Shown: positions 11,094 through 23,494, counted from the stretch's first letter. The stretch is DNA of 64,000 nucleotides from Terebella lapidaria (GCA_949152475.1 OX424558.1:32188651-32252650); one strand, 5' to 3'. A program made the numbers and translations. The notes: generated by a model from the letters alone, not told the origin.

Positions 11094-12564
11094 TTATTCA
11101 TTGATAGGCTTCACCAAACGCTCCAGTTCAGTGTGCACCTCATTCTGGATGCTGAATGGTATGCGGCGTGCAGGCAAGATACGAGGGTCTGACTCTGGTT
11201 TGAGATGTAGTGTGACTTCACCAGGGAGGAGACCAAGCGAACTGTCAATCACACCGGGATACCTGTCCAACATTTCATTTGAGGTCAGAGTGGCAATTTT
11301 GAAGGAATCACTGTTCGCCGAGATGAGGTTGAGACTGATCATTGAGGTAAGGCCAAGCAAATTGTTGTACGAGTTTTCAACAACAACAAAGTCTACCAGG
11401 TATGAAGTGTTCAGGACAGTGTTTGTTACAACAAGTGTTGATTCACCAATTGGGTCGACACGTTCTCCATTCCAGACAACCAGTTTTCTAGAGGTGGGAC
11501 GAACTTGAGAGTTCACATTACTCTCAGTGATAGTATTCACTTCAGCCCCACTGTCGAGTTGAAATTTGACAACCCTGTTATTGACCCGCATCAGTGCAGA
11601 GAGTTGTTTTCCGCGCAATTTCAGGGCGCCAATCCATGCCGAATTATTTTGTGCATCATACACTGGAACTGGGTGCCCAGAATCACCATACACGTGATGA
11701 ATGGTACTCTCACAGGAGAGGTCAGTACCGTCGTCAAGCATGTTTACACGTGAGCGTGTAGGGTTCGTCTGACATTTGATGGCAAAGTGATTCATCTGTT
11801 TACAATGGCTGCACTGTTGACCCCACGCAGGGCACTCTGATTTTCGCATGACGTGCGTTTTTCCACAAAACAGGCATTCCCAAGTCTGCAAACGTCGGGC
11901 GTCAAATGAGGTTTGAGAGCTGTGAGATGTTGGAGGTGAGCGAGGAGAATTGTGTTTAGGTTGTGTGACTTTTGATCGAGCTGAGAGTTTGCTGACGGTA
12001 GCATCAGGGTGGTCAGACATGTCTTTGATTTGAGACTGTGTGATTTCATAAGCTCGGCAAATGTCTATGAGCTTGGTGAGATCTAGATCATCTTGCTCTC
12101 GCATGACTCGATTTTTTGAAGCAGGATCAGTTATTGTGAAGATGATTTTGTCTCTGATTAATCGCTCGGTAGATGTCCCAAAATTTCAGCTCTTGGCTTT
12201 AGTACGTAGTTCAACAAAGTGGACACGCAATTGGAGTTGTCCAGAACTTGTAACTCTCATACACTTCATTTTCCTCGGATACTCCTCTATTTTCTTTAGA
12301 ACAACAGCAGGATCTTCACGATCTTAACGTGTGCCATCTTGGAGCGTTTCATAGTCAAAATGGTTCGAAAGTTCCACAACATCTTCACCAGCAAGATTGA
12401 GAAGGATTGCTGTTTTGATTCTGTTAGCTTTTTCATCATTATCACTAGCAGTCATGTAAATTCCATATTGTTGTTTCCACTTGCGGGAATTCTCAGCAAT
12501 ATTACCATTTACAATGTCTAAAATTGTCTAAAATTACAATGTCTAAAAAATGACTGGCAGCCAT
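11094..12564 (-). pseudogene. Ty3/gypsy gag-protease-RT fragment, broken
   Basis: Read on the minus strand, this is the 5' part of a Ty3/gypsy polyprotein. A gag-like region starts at an ATG at 12564-12562. It is followed in the same frame by a nucleocapsid zinc knuckle of the form CX2CX4HX4C (CSHCKQMNHFAIKC), then a retropepsin active site, FQLDSGAEVNTI, and the beginning of a reverse transcriptase (LPARRIPFSI). The open part is 336 codons (12104-11094). The gag part carries a TAA at 12326-12324, a TGA at 12188-12186 and a short local duplication near 12520-12540. RT is cut off at its N-terminal edge; RNase H and integrase are absent. The element is therefore 3'-truncated and inactive. Minus-strand orientation and motif order make the family call secure. 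Confidence 0.9.
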
Positions 12565-12960
12565 AACTAACTACTAAGCGAGGAGAATGGAAATGTCAGT
12601 GCGCAAACGAGATGTATTTGAGCGATAATACAGGATCAGCAGGCAAGAAGTTCAAATAGTTCATTGGTCGCCGCATCAGCGGCGGCCTATATCAAATACA
12701 AAGTTACTTTAACTTCCGGTGCCGCTTAGCACAGTGCACCTTTTTCCATCTGCCGCTCAGCGCACGAACTGATATTCTAGCACAAACATCATTCAATTTT
12801 ATCAGTTTATTTGACTGACGATCTCACAGCAAGAATTTTGGCCAACGCATTTGTTTCATGCGGCGACCACTTTTGCTACTCTGGATCCCTGACGTTTACT
12901 TGTCACATATTCACAATAGGGATGAGTCATCACGTTCTGTTAATAAAGTCATGGTAATAA
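12565..12960 (-). other. Possible 5' leader or LTR of the gypsy fragment
   Basis: This lies directly upstream of the gag start in the minus orientation and is GC-richer than its surroundings, with recurring GCGGCGAC/GCCGC words (12669-12690, 12858-12870). That is the position of an untranslated leader or LTR, but no second LTR remains for comparison and no clear primer-binding site was identified. Confidence 0.3.
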
Positions 12961-14330
12961 AGTCTATTCCTTCAGAAATTTGGTTATAATAGCCGTAGAC
13001 TCCTGTACAGTGACTTAGAAATCGGACACGGAGATCTCAAAGTTCACACGTTTAATATCCGAACTGACAACCTGATAATACACAACACATAGATGTATGT
13101 AACATGTGATTTATGGACATCCCGAAAAGGTGCGAACGAGTGAATAAAACATCCAAATAGGAGATATATGTTCAGAAATATATAAGCAGTGCAATATGAT
13201 CTCAAGGATGATTGTGAAAGCCAAATCTTGTAGTCGGGATTCAGAACGATCAAACATGTGCTATGTACCGTTACAGTAGATTCATCATGATTTGGCACGC
13301 AAATAGAGTTAAAAGAACGTATTTTTGTAATAAATCGAAAGATTCCATGAGGTCTCTTCTCATTCAACTGATTACGAATTCCCATGATATCGACTGCCAT
13401 GCTGATGTTGATAAGTCATCAACGTTGTCATGTATATGCTACATTTGGCAGTTCGGACAAGTCACTGAATGATGCCTGGGAAGGAAAGTATGTTTCACTT
13501 CGTCGATATCATTCGAGCTTACATGAACGTTTGATGGATTGATGAAGGTCACATAGCCATATGATAAGGATAACTGCTTTCACATGCGTCGAAATTGTTG
13601 GCAACGATGGTATCGACCAAGTTTCATTCAGCCATTCGTCGCAATGAAACGGACCTGAATTAGATGTTTACAAATTAGACGATACCTAATTCTCTCAGTC
13701 TAGAAAACGAATTGATACATAACACGAATGCTACCGATGTACGTCAACACTGGTTAGAAACAAATTGGGTTCGGTGAACTTAGATTGTAAGGTAAATTTG
13801 TTTTGACAAGCTTCAGTCGTTGACCGTATTGGTTTGATATGTCTAGAAACGGCATGCTATCCACGAAATCGCAAGGGGTTAAATATGTCAACAGTTAGTT
13901 CAACACCCTCTTTTGGTTGAACTATACAAAACTGCCATCATCATGGAGAATTTTTAATGCATAGACATTCTATTTATGTTTTCTTCGTTTAATCATACAT
14001 GTAAAGGTATGGAAAAATCTATGACTTTCTGCCAATATCACGCCAACACTCCACTTGTTTCAGTACACAAAGATTTTGCAGGCATGTCAGACAACACAGC
14101 ATTCTGTCAATATGCATTCCGTAGTTTTTATGATGTAGCGCCCTTCCAAATGATGATATATAATTTTTGACATAACTGACGTCAACAGACGTGTAACCCA
14201 CCACCGGATCAGTGATACAATTCATGGGCAATCCCTCATATATAAGAGATTTTGTACAAGTGATTTTGTTCTATGAAACTAGTTACCTAATAGTGGGCGT
14301 GATACGTAGGAGAGGACAATACATCCAAAA
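12960..14330. other. Non-coding stretch with an old repeat segment
   Basis: No gene is recognised. Around 13530-13590 it matches the left block near 6915-6980 (GATGGATTG, GAAGGTCACA, CCATATGATAA, then TGCGTC-like words) at clearly lower identity than the 55-kb duplication. The opposing frames at 13044-13400 and 13263-13472 show no domain. Confidence 0.45.
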
Positions 14331-14339
14331 ATTGGCCTC

Positions 14340-15180
14340 TAAATTTTCAGCTCAATGAGCAATATTCACGCAAGCATATCAGAGACGAAATCTTTTATGC
14401 TTGGCACATATCAGAGCATGATGCTCACCATTTTCTGATATTCAGTCAAACATGTCTGCTAAGTATGCATTAAGTCGCAATATTCCAACGCACCATAAAC
14501 TGGATGGAATCTCCAAATACAATTAGGCGACCCTGATGGTATTGAAGCACGGTCCCATCCGATAAATAGTGGATATGTTCTGAAGTACAATTATCGAGAT
14601 GAACCCAAAAAATATAATTTTGATCGCCATGAGGTTGGAAATAATTATAATACCTTGGTTTGATTTCATGTGGACAATTCAGAATTTTTTTGTACTCTAA
14701 AAATAAGTTTCAATATAGAGATCAACACAAATAATTCAGGCAAGCAGGCTGTTTAAAGGTAATACAGGCGAAAATATGTTTGGCTGCATAACGTTCCGAA
14801 TTTTCATCACACACACAAATGGGGTTTTATGAGTTACCCGGTACTCAATTACATCTTTGGTAATCATTAAGAGACATGACGGCACAATTTCTTGTGACGA
14901 TCTTTTCTAGGACGAGCAATGTTCCATGAACCACATACTCGAAACGTGATGAACCATTCTGTTCAATTGAATCAAGGCTTGAGTGCATCCATACTGGCCG
15001 GCATATTAATTTCCGTTGTAGAATGCCGGAGAATCCAATCGATAAAAGTTTTATTGATAAGAAACGTGGAACGTGAATGAAGTAACTTGCTAACGCAAGG
15101 ACATCATTCCAAATGTAGCGGTGATCCTGAAAATACTGTTTCCATGGTGATCGCATCTACCGACATCGTGAGGAAATTAT
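14340..15180. repeat. Repeat Z, copy 1 (diverged)
   Basis: This shares with the other Z copies the ordered words AGCTCAATGAGCA, GCACATATCA, GATCGCCATGAGGT, ACCATTCTGTTCA and TTTTATTGATAAGAAA. Its end, CGACATCGTGAGGAAAT, most resembles the copy at 32400-32730, so the two form a subfamily. The 103-codon minus frame here (15156-14845) is a repeat-derived frame without a domain. About 60 bp further on, a stretch (TATTGCAAAGACTTCA to GTCCCATGCA) matches the T module of 39660. Confidence 0.75.
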
Positions 15181-15181
15181 C

Positions 15182-15680
15182 AATATTGTTGACTATTAAG
15201 TGTGGTAAGTATCATATATTTTAATTTTTATGTAGACGGAACAACATTCTTTGATATTGCAAAGACTTCACGTTGTCCCATGCATATTCGTTTTATTAAC
15301 AAAATCTAAACTTTGCATAATGCTGATGCTACTGTTATATATCCTGCTGAGATCCTGGATAACTTTGGACGTTCAGCAGATGGTGTACTTAAGGATTGAC
15401 TGCGGGTAACAAACCAAACACTGCAGTGAGCAGTTGTCCCATTCATTTATAATGTAAACATAAAGGTAACAAAATCAGCAGGATTATCCAACCTTTCTTC
15501 CCGAAACTTCATTAACAGAGTTATGTATACCCATGGCTATAATCATGGCGCTTTGAGTGTGGCAGCCACAGTTTGTATGCCTGTGACAATAATTTCGTGT
15601 TTTTGGTCGTTTTCATCTGAATTTGAACACCTGAAAATGGACAATCTGTTATTTCAACTTGCATAGATCAGTGAGACAAT
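15182..15680. other. Remnant of T module, then LINE 5' flank
   Basis: Positions 15235-15300 resemble the T module. The rest is either flank or the 5' untranslated region of the following LINE, whose exact start I cannot place. Confidence 0.4.
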
Positions 15681-15681
15681 C

Positions 15682-18600
15682 ATGACGTGTCGATCATTAA
15701 TCAGGAATATACACTTCATGCTGATTTTATGTCTGACTTTTGTTCAATATTGCAATCAAATGGATACATTTCATGGTGGGGCAGTCAACCAAGCGAGACG
15801 CATAGCCTATTCAGCAAGCCAGCTTCATGAACTTCGAACAGCAATCAATACTTCCAGCCCCTCGATCACTTTTCATGAGAGATTAAAGGAACTCGGCCTT
15901 CAAAAACATCGTGGTCGGCGAGGTATTGCTGCTAGGGCTCGCAGAACTGCAGAGTGGCGGCTCAGGTGGGACCACAACAACGGTATTCACAATGATCTAC
16001 TTCGCTCCCTCCCCAGAGAACATTGCTACGATAGCAATACCCACTGTAATTTTGGACTAGTTAATGCTCGATCCATTCGGAATAAATCCCAACCCTTCTT
16101 GCACTACTGTTTAACAGAGGACCTGGACTTCTGTTTGATCACAGAAACTTGGTTAAAACCATCAGATCAGGTTGAGATCGCGGAGCTCAGACCACCTGGG
16201 TATGAGTTCCTTTCCTCACCACGCGCGAACAGAATAGGTGGTGGTCTTGGACTACTTTTAAAGAACTCTATCAACGCTAAAGTTGTTGCCTCTGGTGAAC
16301 ACACTTCATTCGAGTATGCTCAATTTTCACTGACAATTCGTCACTTCAATATGAACATTGCTGCAATCTATCGACCTCCATACTCCACACATCACCCAGT
16401 AACCACAAGTGTGTTCTTTCGTGAATTTTCGGACTATGTTTCTGACCTGACAGCCGCCTTCGATAATGTCTTCTTCATCGGCGACTTCAACATACATGTC
16501 AATAACATTACTCACCCAGATTCCGTCGCATTCAGTGAACTCTTGGACACTTTCGCACTGAATCAGCTTGTGTCTGAACCCACCCATGTCTCTGGAAATA
16601 TTTTGGATTTGATCCTTCTCCGTGAAAATAGTGCTTTTCGTGTTACGGATGTCAGAGCTGATCACTACCTATCTGATCATCGTTTTGTCTTGGCGAAACT
16701 GTCCACATGTCGCCCGGTGCTTGTTCGCAAGCAGGTACAATACCGGCGACTCAGAGCCATCGACGATACTTCCTTCAGAGCTGACGCTACAACCATCGCC
16801 AATGACCTTAATATGTGTGAAGACCTTGATGAACTTGTGTATGGCTATAATGCAAGATATCGAGAACTCCTCAACAACCACGCGCCACTGAAAACCAGGT
16901 GCATCACAATTCGTCCTGAGGTTCCATGGTTTGGCGCTGAAGCACAGAGACTTAAAACGTTGTTACATAAAGCAGAGCGCTGTTGGATTAACCACAAGAC
17001 GACAGAAAACCGATTGTATTTCCGTGTACTTCGGAACTCTTACAAACAATTTCTCGATATTGCTAAATTAACTCATATCCGAGACAAAATTCAATCTTGT
17101 GGTAACAACACCAGAGTATTGTTTGATACAGTCAATAAGCTTACAGGAAATATCAAAGCTAACCCACTCCCTGATTGTCCATCAGACACCCAATTGGCAG
17201 ACGAATTCGCTAGACATTTCTTTGATAAAGTCCATAAAATCCGCACGGAGTTGAATAGTGCCCCACTTTTCAATCCCCCCAAGTTGGATGTTCCAGAATT
17301 CACATCCTTCGAACCTGTATGTGTTGATAACGTTATCCGGTTGATTAATAATGCTAAACCAACTACCTGCAACCATGACCCTCTCCCATCTTTCCTGGTA
17401 AAAAAGTATGGTGATATATTTGCAAGGCCTATTTGTCGTATCATAAATGCATCAGTCAGTTCTGGTGTATTTCACCCACTGTGGAAACACGCAACAGTCA
17501 AGCCTCTCTTGAAGAAACCTAATCTTGAACATGTAATCGGTAATTATCGCCCTGTTAGCAACTTGTCGTTTGTTTCAAAACTAGTTGAAAAGGCCGCCCT
17601 TCTAAGTTTCACTAATCACATGGATACGTTTGATCTTTTGCCCTCCTACCAAAGTGCTTACAGAACTAATTATAGTACGGAAACCCTCCTTGTTAAAATT
17701 CATAACGATCTCCTTCATAACATGGAAAATCGTCTGTTGTCGCCCTTTGTGGGCATCGATTTAAGCGCAGCCTTTGACACCGTAAACCACTCTCTTCTCA
17801 TTGACATTCTCTCCCGTTGTTTTGGGGTGTCCGGTACGGCAAACCAATGGATGGTATCTTATCTCGCTGGTCGGCAATTTGATGTCACCATAAATGGAGC
17901 TTGTTCAGCTCCAGTTGATATAAACTTTTCCGTCCCTCAAGGCAGTATCAATGGACCAGTCCTATTTACCTGCTATGCTAGCACATTAGGACATGCCGTT
18001 AGTCAGTCACTTACACTCGTTGGCTATGCAGACGATCATAACATATATGGTAGTTTCAAAGCAGGTGACGTGACATCAGAGGTGGGTTTGATGGCTGATC
18101 TTACATCCAGCTTGGTCAAAATTAACTCTTGGATGCAGGAAAATCGCCTAAAAATGAACAATGCCAAATCAGAGTTTATTATTTTCGGTAGTAGCAGATT
18201 AGTCCCCAAGGCTACAACAAACTCCATTTGCATAGCTGACACAGTTGTAACTAGATCAGATTGTGTAAAGTTGTTGGGGGTCTTCTTCGACCAATGCCTT
18301 ACCTTTAGACAACACATTGCTGCCAAAACCAGAGCTGCGGCTCTGGCAATGTACAACCTCAAGAAACTTCGCCAATATCTTGATCGACCTACTTGCCTCA
18401 AACTTGCAAATGCACTAGTTTTTTCCCATATGGATTATTGTAACAGCCTTCTCGTTCATCTTCCAAAAACCTCATTAGCTCCCTTGCAAAGGATTCAAAA
18501 TCTAACTGCCAAAATAATTCTAAACTGGTCCAAGTATGCTAGTTCTACTGAGGCTCTTAAAGTGTTGCATATTCTTCCAATAGCGGTTCGAGCAGAGTAT

Positions 18601-18885
18601 AAAATGTTAGTTCTCGTTTTCAAATGTTTGCATGGTCTGGCCCCTTCTTATCTTTCTGAACTCCTTACACCATTTGTACCAAACCGTATAACAAGAAGTG
18701 CTTCCAGAAACTATCTCAAAGTTCCATTTACTAAACAATCCACCTTTGCCGACCGATCTTTCAGTGTTGCGGGACCCCGTTTGTGGAATGCCTTACCAGA
18801 AAGCCTTAGATCTATTACAACTTTAAATTCTTTCAAAACCCACCTAAAAACCCACCTGTATCACAGAACTTTTGATACATCATAA
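15682..18885 (+). CDS. LINE ORF2: endonuclease and reverse transcriptase, intact frame
   Basis: A 1067-residue non-LTR retrotransposon protein without internal stops. An N-terminal basic segment (about residues 75-95) precedes an apurinic-type endonuclease at about 123-335. Its landmarks are NARSI (N128), TETWL with E155, YRPP (250-253), GDFN (267-270) and SDH (331-333). The reverse transcriptase follows at about 590-840: NYRPVSNLS, DLSAAFDTVNH with D693, VPQGSINGP and YADD with D784 and D785, the catalytic aspartates. A thumb and connection region and the LWNALPESLR-type C terminus typical of CR1/L2/Jockey-group elements complete it. Such proteins nick target DNA and copy the element's RNA in place. 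QGSINGP replaces the usual QGSVLGP. No separate ORF1 protein was seen. All catalytic residues are present, so activity is possible. The start is the first ATG of the frame; initiation at M27 would lose little. Confidence 0.95.
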   Translation: MTCRSLIRNIHFMLILCLTFVQYCNQMDTFHGGAVNQARRIAYSASQLHELRTAINTSSPSITFHERLKELGLQKHRGRRGIAARARRTAEWRLRWDHNNGIHNDLLRSLPREHCYDSNTHCNFGLVNARSIRNKSQPFLHYCLTEDLDFCLITETWLKPSDQVEIAELRPPGYEFLSSPRANRIGGGLGLLLKNSINAKVVASGEHTSFEYAQFSLTIRHFNMNIAAIYRPPYSTHHPVTTSVFFREFSDYVSDLTAAFDNVFFIGDFNIHVNNITHPDSVAFSELLDTFALNQLVSEPTHVSGNILDLILLRENSAFRVTDVRADHYLSDHRFVLAKLSTCRPVLVRKQVQYRRLRAIDDTSFRADATTIANDLNMCEDLDELVYGYNARYRELLNNHAPLKTRCITIRPEVPWFGAEAQRLKTLLHKAERCWINHKTTENRLYFRVLRNSYKQFLDIAKLTHIRDKIQSCGNNTRVLFDTVNKLTGNIKANPLPDCPSDTQLADEFARHFFDKVHKIRTELNSAPLFNPPKLDVPEFTSFEPVCVDNVIRLINNAKPTTCNHDPLPSFLVKKYGDIFARPICRIINASVSSGVFHPLWKHATVKPLLKKPNLEHVIGNYRPVSNLSFVSKLVEKAALLSFTNHMDTFDLLPSYQSAYRTNYSTETLLVKIHNDLLHNMENRLLSPFVGIDLSAAFDTVNHSLLIDILSRCFGVSGTANQWMVSYLAGRQFDVTINGACSAPVDINFSVPQGSINGPVLFTCYASTLGHAVSQSLTLVGYADDHNIYGSFKAGDVTSEVGLMADLTSSLVKINSWMQENRLKMNNAKSEFIIFGSSRLVPKATTNSICIADTVVTRSDCVKLLGVFFDQCLTFRQHIAAKTRAAALAMYNLKKLRQYLDRPTCLKLANALVFSHMDYCNSLLVHLPKTSLAPLQRIQNLTAKIILNWSKYASSTEALKVLHILPIAVRAEYKMLVLVFKCLHGLAPSYLSELLTPFVPNRITRSASRNYLKVPFTKQSTFADRSFSVAGPRLWNALPESLRSITTLNSFKTHLKTHLYHRTFDTS

Positions 18886-19045
18886 CTTCCCTATTATGTG
18901 TATCTATTGTACATCCATTGTATTTTTGTTGTAATTGTATATAATGTAAAAAACATGTATATTATGTTCATATTTCCTGTACAGCGCCAAAGAATGCAGT
19001 CATCTTAAATGCAGTTTTGAGCGCTATAGTAAATTCAATAAACTT
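18886..19045 (+). mobile_element. LINE 3' untranslated region and tail
   Basis: The stop is followed by an AT-rich stretch, then CTGTACAGCGCC and GAGCGCTATAGTAAATTCAA ending in CAATAAAC. A GCGCTATA-containing 3' end is typical of CR1/L2-type elements in marine invertebrates. The 3' end of the copy is therefore placed near 19040, by inference. No long poly(A) is present. Confidence 0.55.
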
Positions 19046-20370
19046 AAACATGGCTGATGAACCGAGACATGGTTCTATAAAAAGTATCACAGGATTTGTA
19101 CAATTGATGATTACAGATATCACTTTTACACGCGTCAACAAACAAGGCGTCGTATCTTCAGCGTTACAAACAAGCTGTTTTTGGTATGTACATTTTGTGG
19201 TGTGACCATCCAATAATAAATGCATATACGACTTGAATTTCTGCGAGATGAATACAATAGGCGGATTTGGTGCACCCGAGCGCAACTCACCAGTGAGCTT
19301 TACTAGCATTACTAGTTGTCCGGAGTACGAAATAATCCTGCCGTTGGGCATGTTTTGAGTGTACCTTGTCTTCTGAGAAATAAGTCACAAAATGACATAT
19401 GTAAATGACAATTATCAGATAATTAATCGTATTTAGTCAAGAACCAAGTCTCGGTTGGTGATCTTTGATGGGTATTGGTCGACATAGTAAATTCTGGTGT
19501 CAAATGGATGTTTGCAAGTTTATATTCACATTAAAAGTGAATGGAGGACTGGCGCATTCCAGATTCGGGATTTTACATGCAGTTCGTCCTTAAATAGTAT
19601 TTGACTGGCCCAAGTAGCGCACCTTACTCTGGTGATACTACTCACCCACTGAATGTATACCATATTTAATCCGTTTGGCACATTTTTAATCTTCATTGAA
19701 TTTAGAAGAAATAGTAACCTGCGCTACATGGACCATGTGCTTAGTAAATTGAAGAGTGTAGTTTGGCTGTAGTTTGTGTCTCATGCATTCCCACTAATTT
19801 ACTTTGTCTTCTATACAGCTTCCCGCCTGCATTTGCAAACGAACCATAGTACAGCCTCATTAACGCTCTGTATGTGAACTTTACATTGGCGGGCACTGGC
19901 TGTGTGCTGGGCAGGCAACCATAAGGCGCCCAGGTGCTATAAAATCGAACGTGTCCCATCACGCTCCGACGTGCCTAAAATCGGAAATATTACACGATGT
20001 GTCATGTGAAAAATATACTTCGGCAGAGATGGTTTGCTATTGCTCAACTCAACACCATTTAACAAAAGAACTGGCTGGACGGCGACTCCTTGAGTGGACG
20101 GCAATAAAATACTAATCTTCAAATATGACGTCATCTGCAACCATCCCTAATACGAGTGGGAATATAACTCTGAACAGAACCCAGTCTCCAGTCACCGACA
20201 GACCCTGCATTTATCATCCGAAATATCGTGTGTTCATCCACCGTGTGGAAATAATGAATAATTGTGACATACTTAAAAAGGTGAATGAACTGGAAGTCCA
20301 GATTGCAGAGGAGAAAAGGGCAGGGTATAGTCAGATGGAATTCGTAAGACTGTGTGTTGAGGGATAACAC
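19046..20370. other. Non-coding stretch, nothing recognised
   Basis: No exon, RNA gene or repeat relation could be recognised. The 80-codon frame at 20125-20367 has a short charged helical stretch (LKKVNELEVQIAEEKR) that could form one coiled-coil turn series. It is overlapped by an equally long opposite frame and has no supporting context. Confidence 0.45.
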
Positions 20371-20379
20371 TTCATTCTA

Positions 20380-20840
20380 TATTTGCATAATTGTTCTACA
20401 TTGAGTATATATTTTATTTCAAATAATTCTCGCACATTAAAGCACCATCGGTTAGACATTATTCGGATGAATAAATAGTTGATTGCACTCAATACATGGT
20501 TCTTTAGTCAGATATTCTTAGATATATTTCAACCCTTTTACATTCAATATCAAGTATGAGGAACATAGCATGAAATTACAGATTGAATAACATGTGACGG
20601 TAGGGCAACAAAAACCAAAGGATCCCAATAAATGCAATATATGCACAAGCATTTTATTGATTTCATTTCTTTTTCGATATTGATCCAATTTCTGGACAGC
20701 ATGTATGAAACAAGAACTGCACCAATTGATTTCATATGTTCATCATATCACCCGAGAACACAATATAGGCCCTCTGAGTCTACGTCAAGAAGTCATTTAC
20801 GGGGTCACGTAATGCCAAAAGAGTGCCACATTGTTTTTTT
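20380..20840. repeat. Repeat modules S and X, copy 1
   Basis: S (about 20390-20480; CACATTAAAGCA, GGATGAATAAA) recurs at 41320-41390. X (about 20560-20840; CATATCACCCGAGAACAC, GTCAAGAAGT, GGTCACGTAATGCCAA) recurs at about 28590-28800 and 41560-41820, with its end also at 31690-31720. Order and orientation are the same at each site. Confidence 0.65.
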
Positions 20841-20927
20841 TGTACACCTGCTGTGCAAGACAAACTTACATTGACAAATTTATATTGACAAATTGATTTA
20901 CAATTTTAAAAAAGTAGCCCAAGGCTT

Positions 20928-23490
20928 AAAATTAGCCCAAGGCTTCTATCCAAAATTTGAAATTGCTGTCATGTGCACACCAGCAATCCAATGTCAAAGA
21001 AGTTCATACACAGCAAAGTAATGGGAAGTCAGTCTTAGGCATCAATTAGAATAAAACGTTACTGAAGGACCTATTACAAATAGGCGCGAAAGATTGTCAT
21101 TCTTCATTGAAATAAAATGAAATTTTCTCAGGTAGTAAAGCAGCACCAGAAGATGCTGGGATTTGGAAAATCTAACAATGCGAAAATGTCAACTAGCAAT
21201 ATTGTAATCTGAGATGAAGTGTATTTGGCAGTGATAATGCTGTTGACAAAATTACAAGCGAGGTAAAGATTGAATTGCCACTTAGTAGATCTGCATTACA
21301 CTTTTGCTTTGGTTTTGTACTAAGTAATGCGAAATGTAGAAAAATTACATGACGGTCCGTGTGTCTGGTTGATATCATAATTCATATCATGCTTGGACTC
21401 AGATCTTGGATCTTGGGGATTCACCAAAGTCTCAGACTCCAGAAACAAATTGAGTAATAACTTGGCCAAGGTTGCGAATATACATTACAGTCTTCCGTGA
21501 CCTGTCAGAACCAGGCATGTTCTTTTACATGACTAAGAAACATCAGTGATGCTACTACAATTTTCAGGATGCGGAGTTTTGTAGATGTATACATTCATTA
21601 AAATTGCTATGCGAAGGATGAACTCACATCCATTATGTCTGTGTTATGGTGCTGTGTTAAGGATATCATGTGTCTCGTGGTATATATTTTATTGAATTCA
21701 CAATGTTGACAAAGTGTGCAGGATAGAGCGAATATGAAGAAAATGAACCTATATACCAAATATGTTAACACCCCATCCCCCACCCCACGCCCAAATATGT
21801 GATACACTGTTTGTAGTCCCAATTAATTTTGAAGGTCTCATTTCTTTGTTCTTTTAATGTCTCGTCCATGTGTCATTTATGTATCGACCTAAACAAAGAT
21901 CATATTGTTTGTACACTACCTTACAATTGAGATATGATAGGATTGAATTTATGAGACGTATACATAGTGTTTCTCATATCCCATTTTTATAATTATGCAT
22001 GATGCAATGAGCTAGAAGAGAAAATACAGTGTCACGTCAAGTGCTCTAGTTAGACTGTCAAGATTCTGTTAACACATGGGACCTTAACGGGCAATGTGGA
22101 GAATCTCAAAACACCGACAAGATAATGTTGATGGTATGTGATCAGGTGTATAATATATATATTTGGAGTTAGTCAATTCGAATCTGAGGCTGGTGATAAA
22201 TAAGGAACAGTTAAATCATACAAGGAAGGTAATCCCAATGAAGCAGTCAGCAGACTAATTAACATTGGCGATGATATACTGGACATTCTAGCAGATAGCA
22301 ATGTTATTGAATTCGCTGATGTAAGGAAACGCCCACATGGTTGTTAAGCCAATCTTGGTTCATTCAAGTGTGCAGTCAAGTACAGTCTTGAATTAATGTA
22401 ATTAAATAACGAAACTATTTATGGATATTACGATCAATTTTGCACGAACATGTCAGTTAATTTTAGATACACTGTTAACCAATTATTTCATTCAATTTTA
22501 TTTCACCTGATTGTTTGTAATTGGGTGACCGATCAATCCTGTTCCCATTATCTCTATGTTTTCGAGTTCGATGAGCAGTATCCACGAAAGCATGCAATTC
22601 TGAAAAAAGGAACAAAATTCGAACCACTCATTATATATAATATCATGATGCTTCAATTACACGTCCGTGATAAAACCTGCATTCAGGCGTATTTTAGGAA
22701 CGTACCGTCAACTCCAGTACATCTCGATTATGTTTGAAACCAGATAACCTCGGCGGTACAGTATTATCTTCTCACTTCCTAAAATACCAGATATGTTTGT
22801 TGAAGTACAATCGATACGATGACCCAATAACTTATTTCAGATCTCCATGAGGTCGGACATGAGCATAATACAATACATACTAGATTTAATGAGGACAAAT
22901 CAAAACGATAAACACAAAAAATAAATTATCGTAGAAATATCAGTATGAATAAAAAGAGTATTATCAAGGATCTTATAGAAGATCCTTGGTATTACTACAA
23001 ATTGATGGGCACAGGCGACAATCTCTTGGGTTGCATATCATATCTGGTTTCGTTTCAGAATTGACAGTTCACAAAACATTAATTATTACTTCAATTCAAC
23101 ACGCTTAATGTGCTGTCTCCAGCACCCCTTTGTGAGAGACCCGAAGATGTACGGCACAATTTATCAGGACAATTCTTTCTGAAACGAGTAATGTCCCTTG
23201 AACCGTTGAACCACAAGCTCTCGAAATTTGATGAACCATTCTGTTCATCGATGAAATAAGGCTTGAGTGCTGCAATATTGCCTGTGAAAATAATTTCTGA
23301 TATAAAATGTCGTAGAATTGAATTGATGCAAGTTTTATTGTTGATAAAATTGGAACATGAATAAAGTATTACTGGCTGCAAATAAATCATCCCAAACCCT
23401 CCCCCTCGTTGATAACTCCCTAAAGATGCAAATTCGAAGCCAAACGGGAGAAAGATCATTTGTTTGTACACGTATGTGAAATTATTTTGA
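20928..23490. repeat. Modules Y and Z, block A
   Basis: Y (20928-22400) and Z (22450-23490) recur in the same order in block B from 24083 with about 85-90% identity by eye. Shared words include AAATTAGCCCAAGGCTTC, ATCTTGGATCTTGGGGATTC, AGAGCGAATATGAAGAAAAT and TTCACCTGATTGTTTGTAA. Y also has a more diverged relative at about 42790-43260. The 95-codon frame at 22450-22737 and the 126-codon minus frame at 23091-23471 are not conserved as reading frames between copies and are not genes. Confidence 0.85.
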
Positions 23491-23494
23491 TATA

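Noticed and set aside
11101..11508. 135-codon plus-strand frame
   Set aside because: It is antisense to the gypsy protease and RT region.
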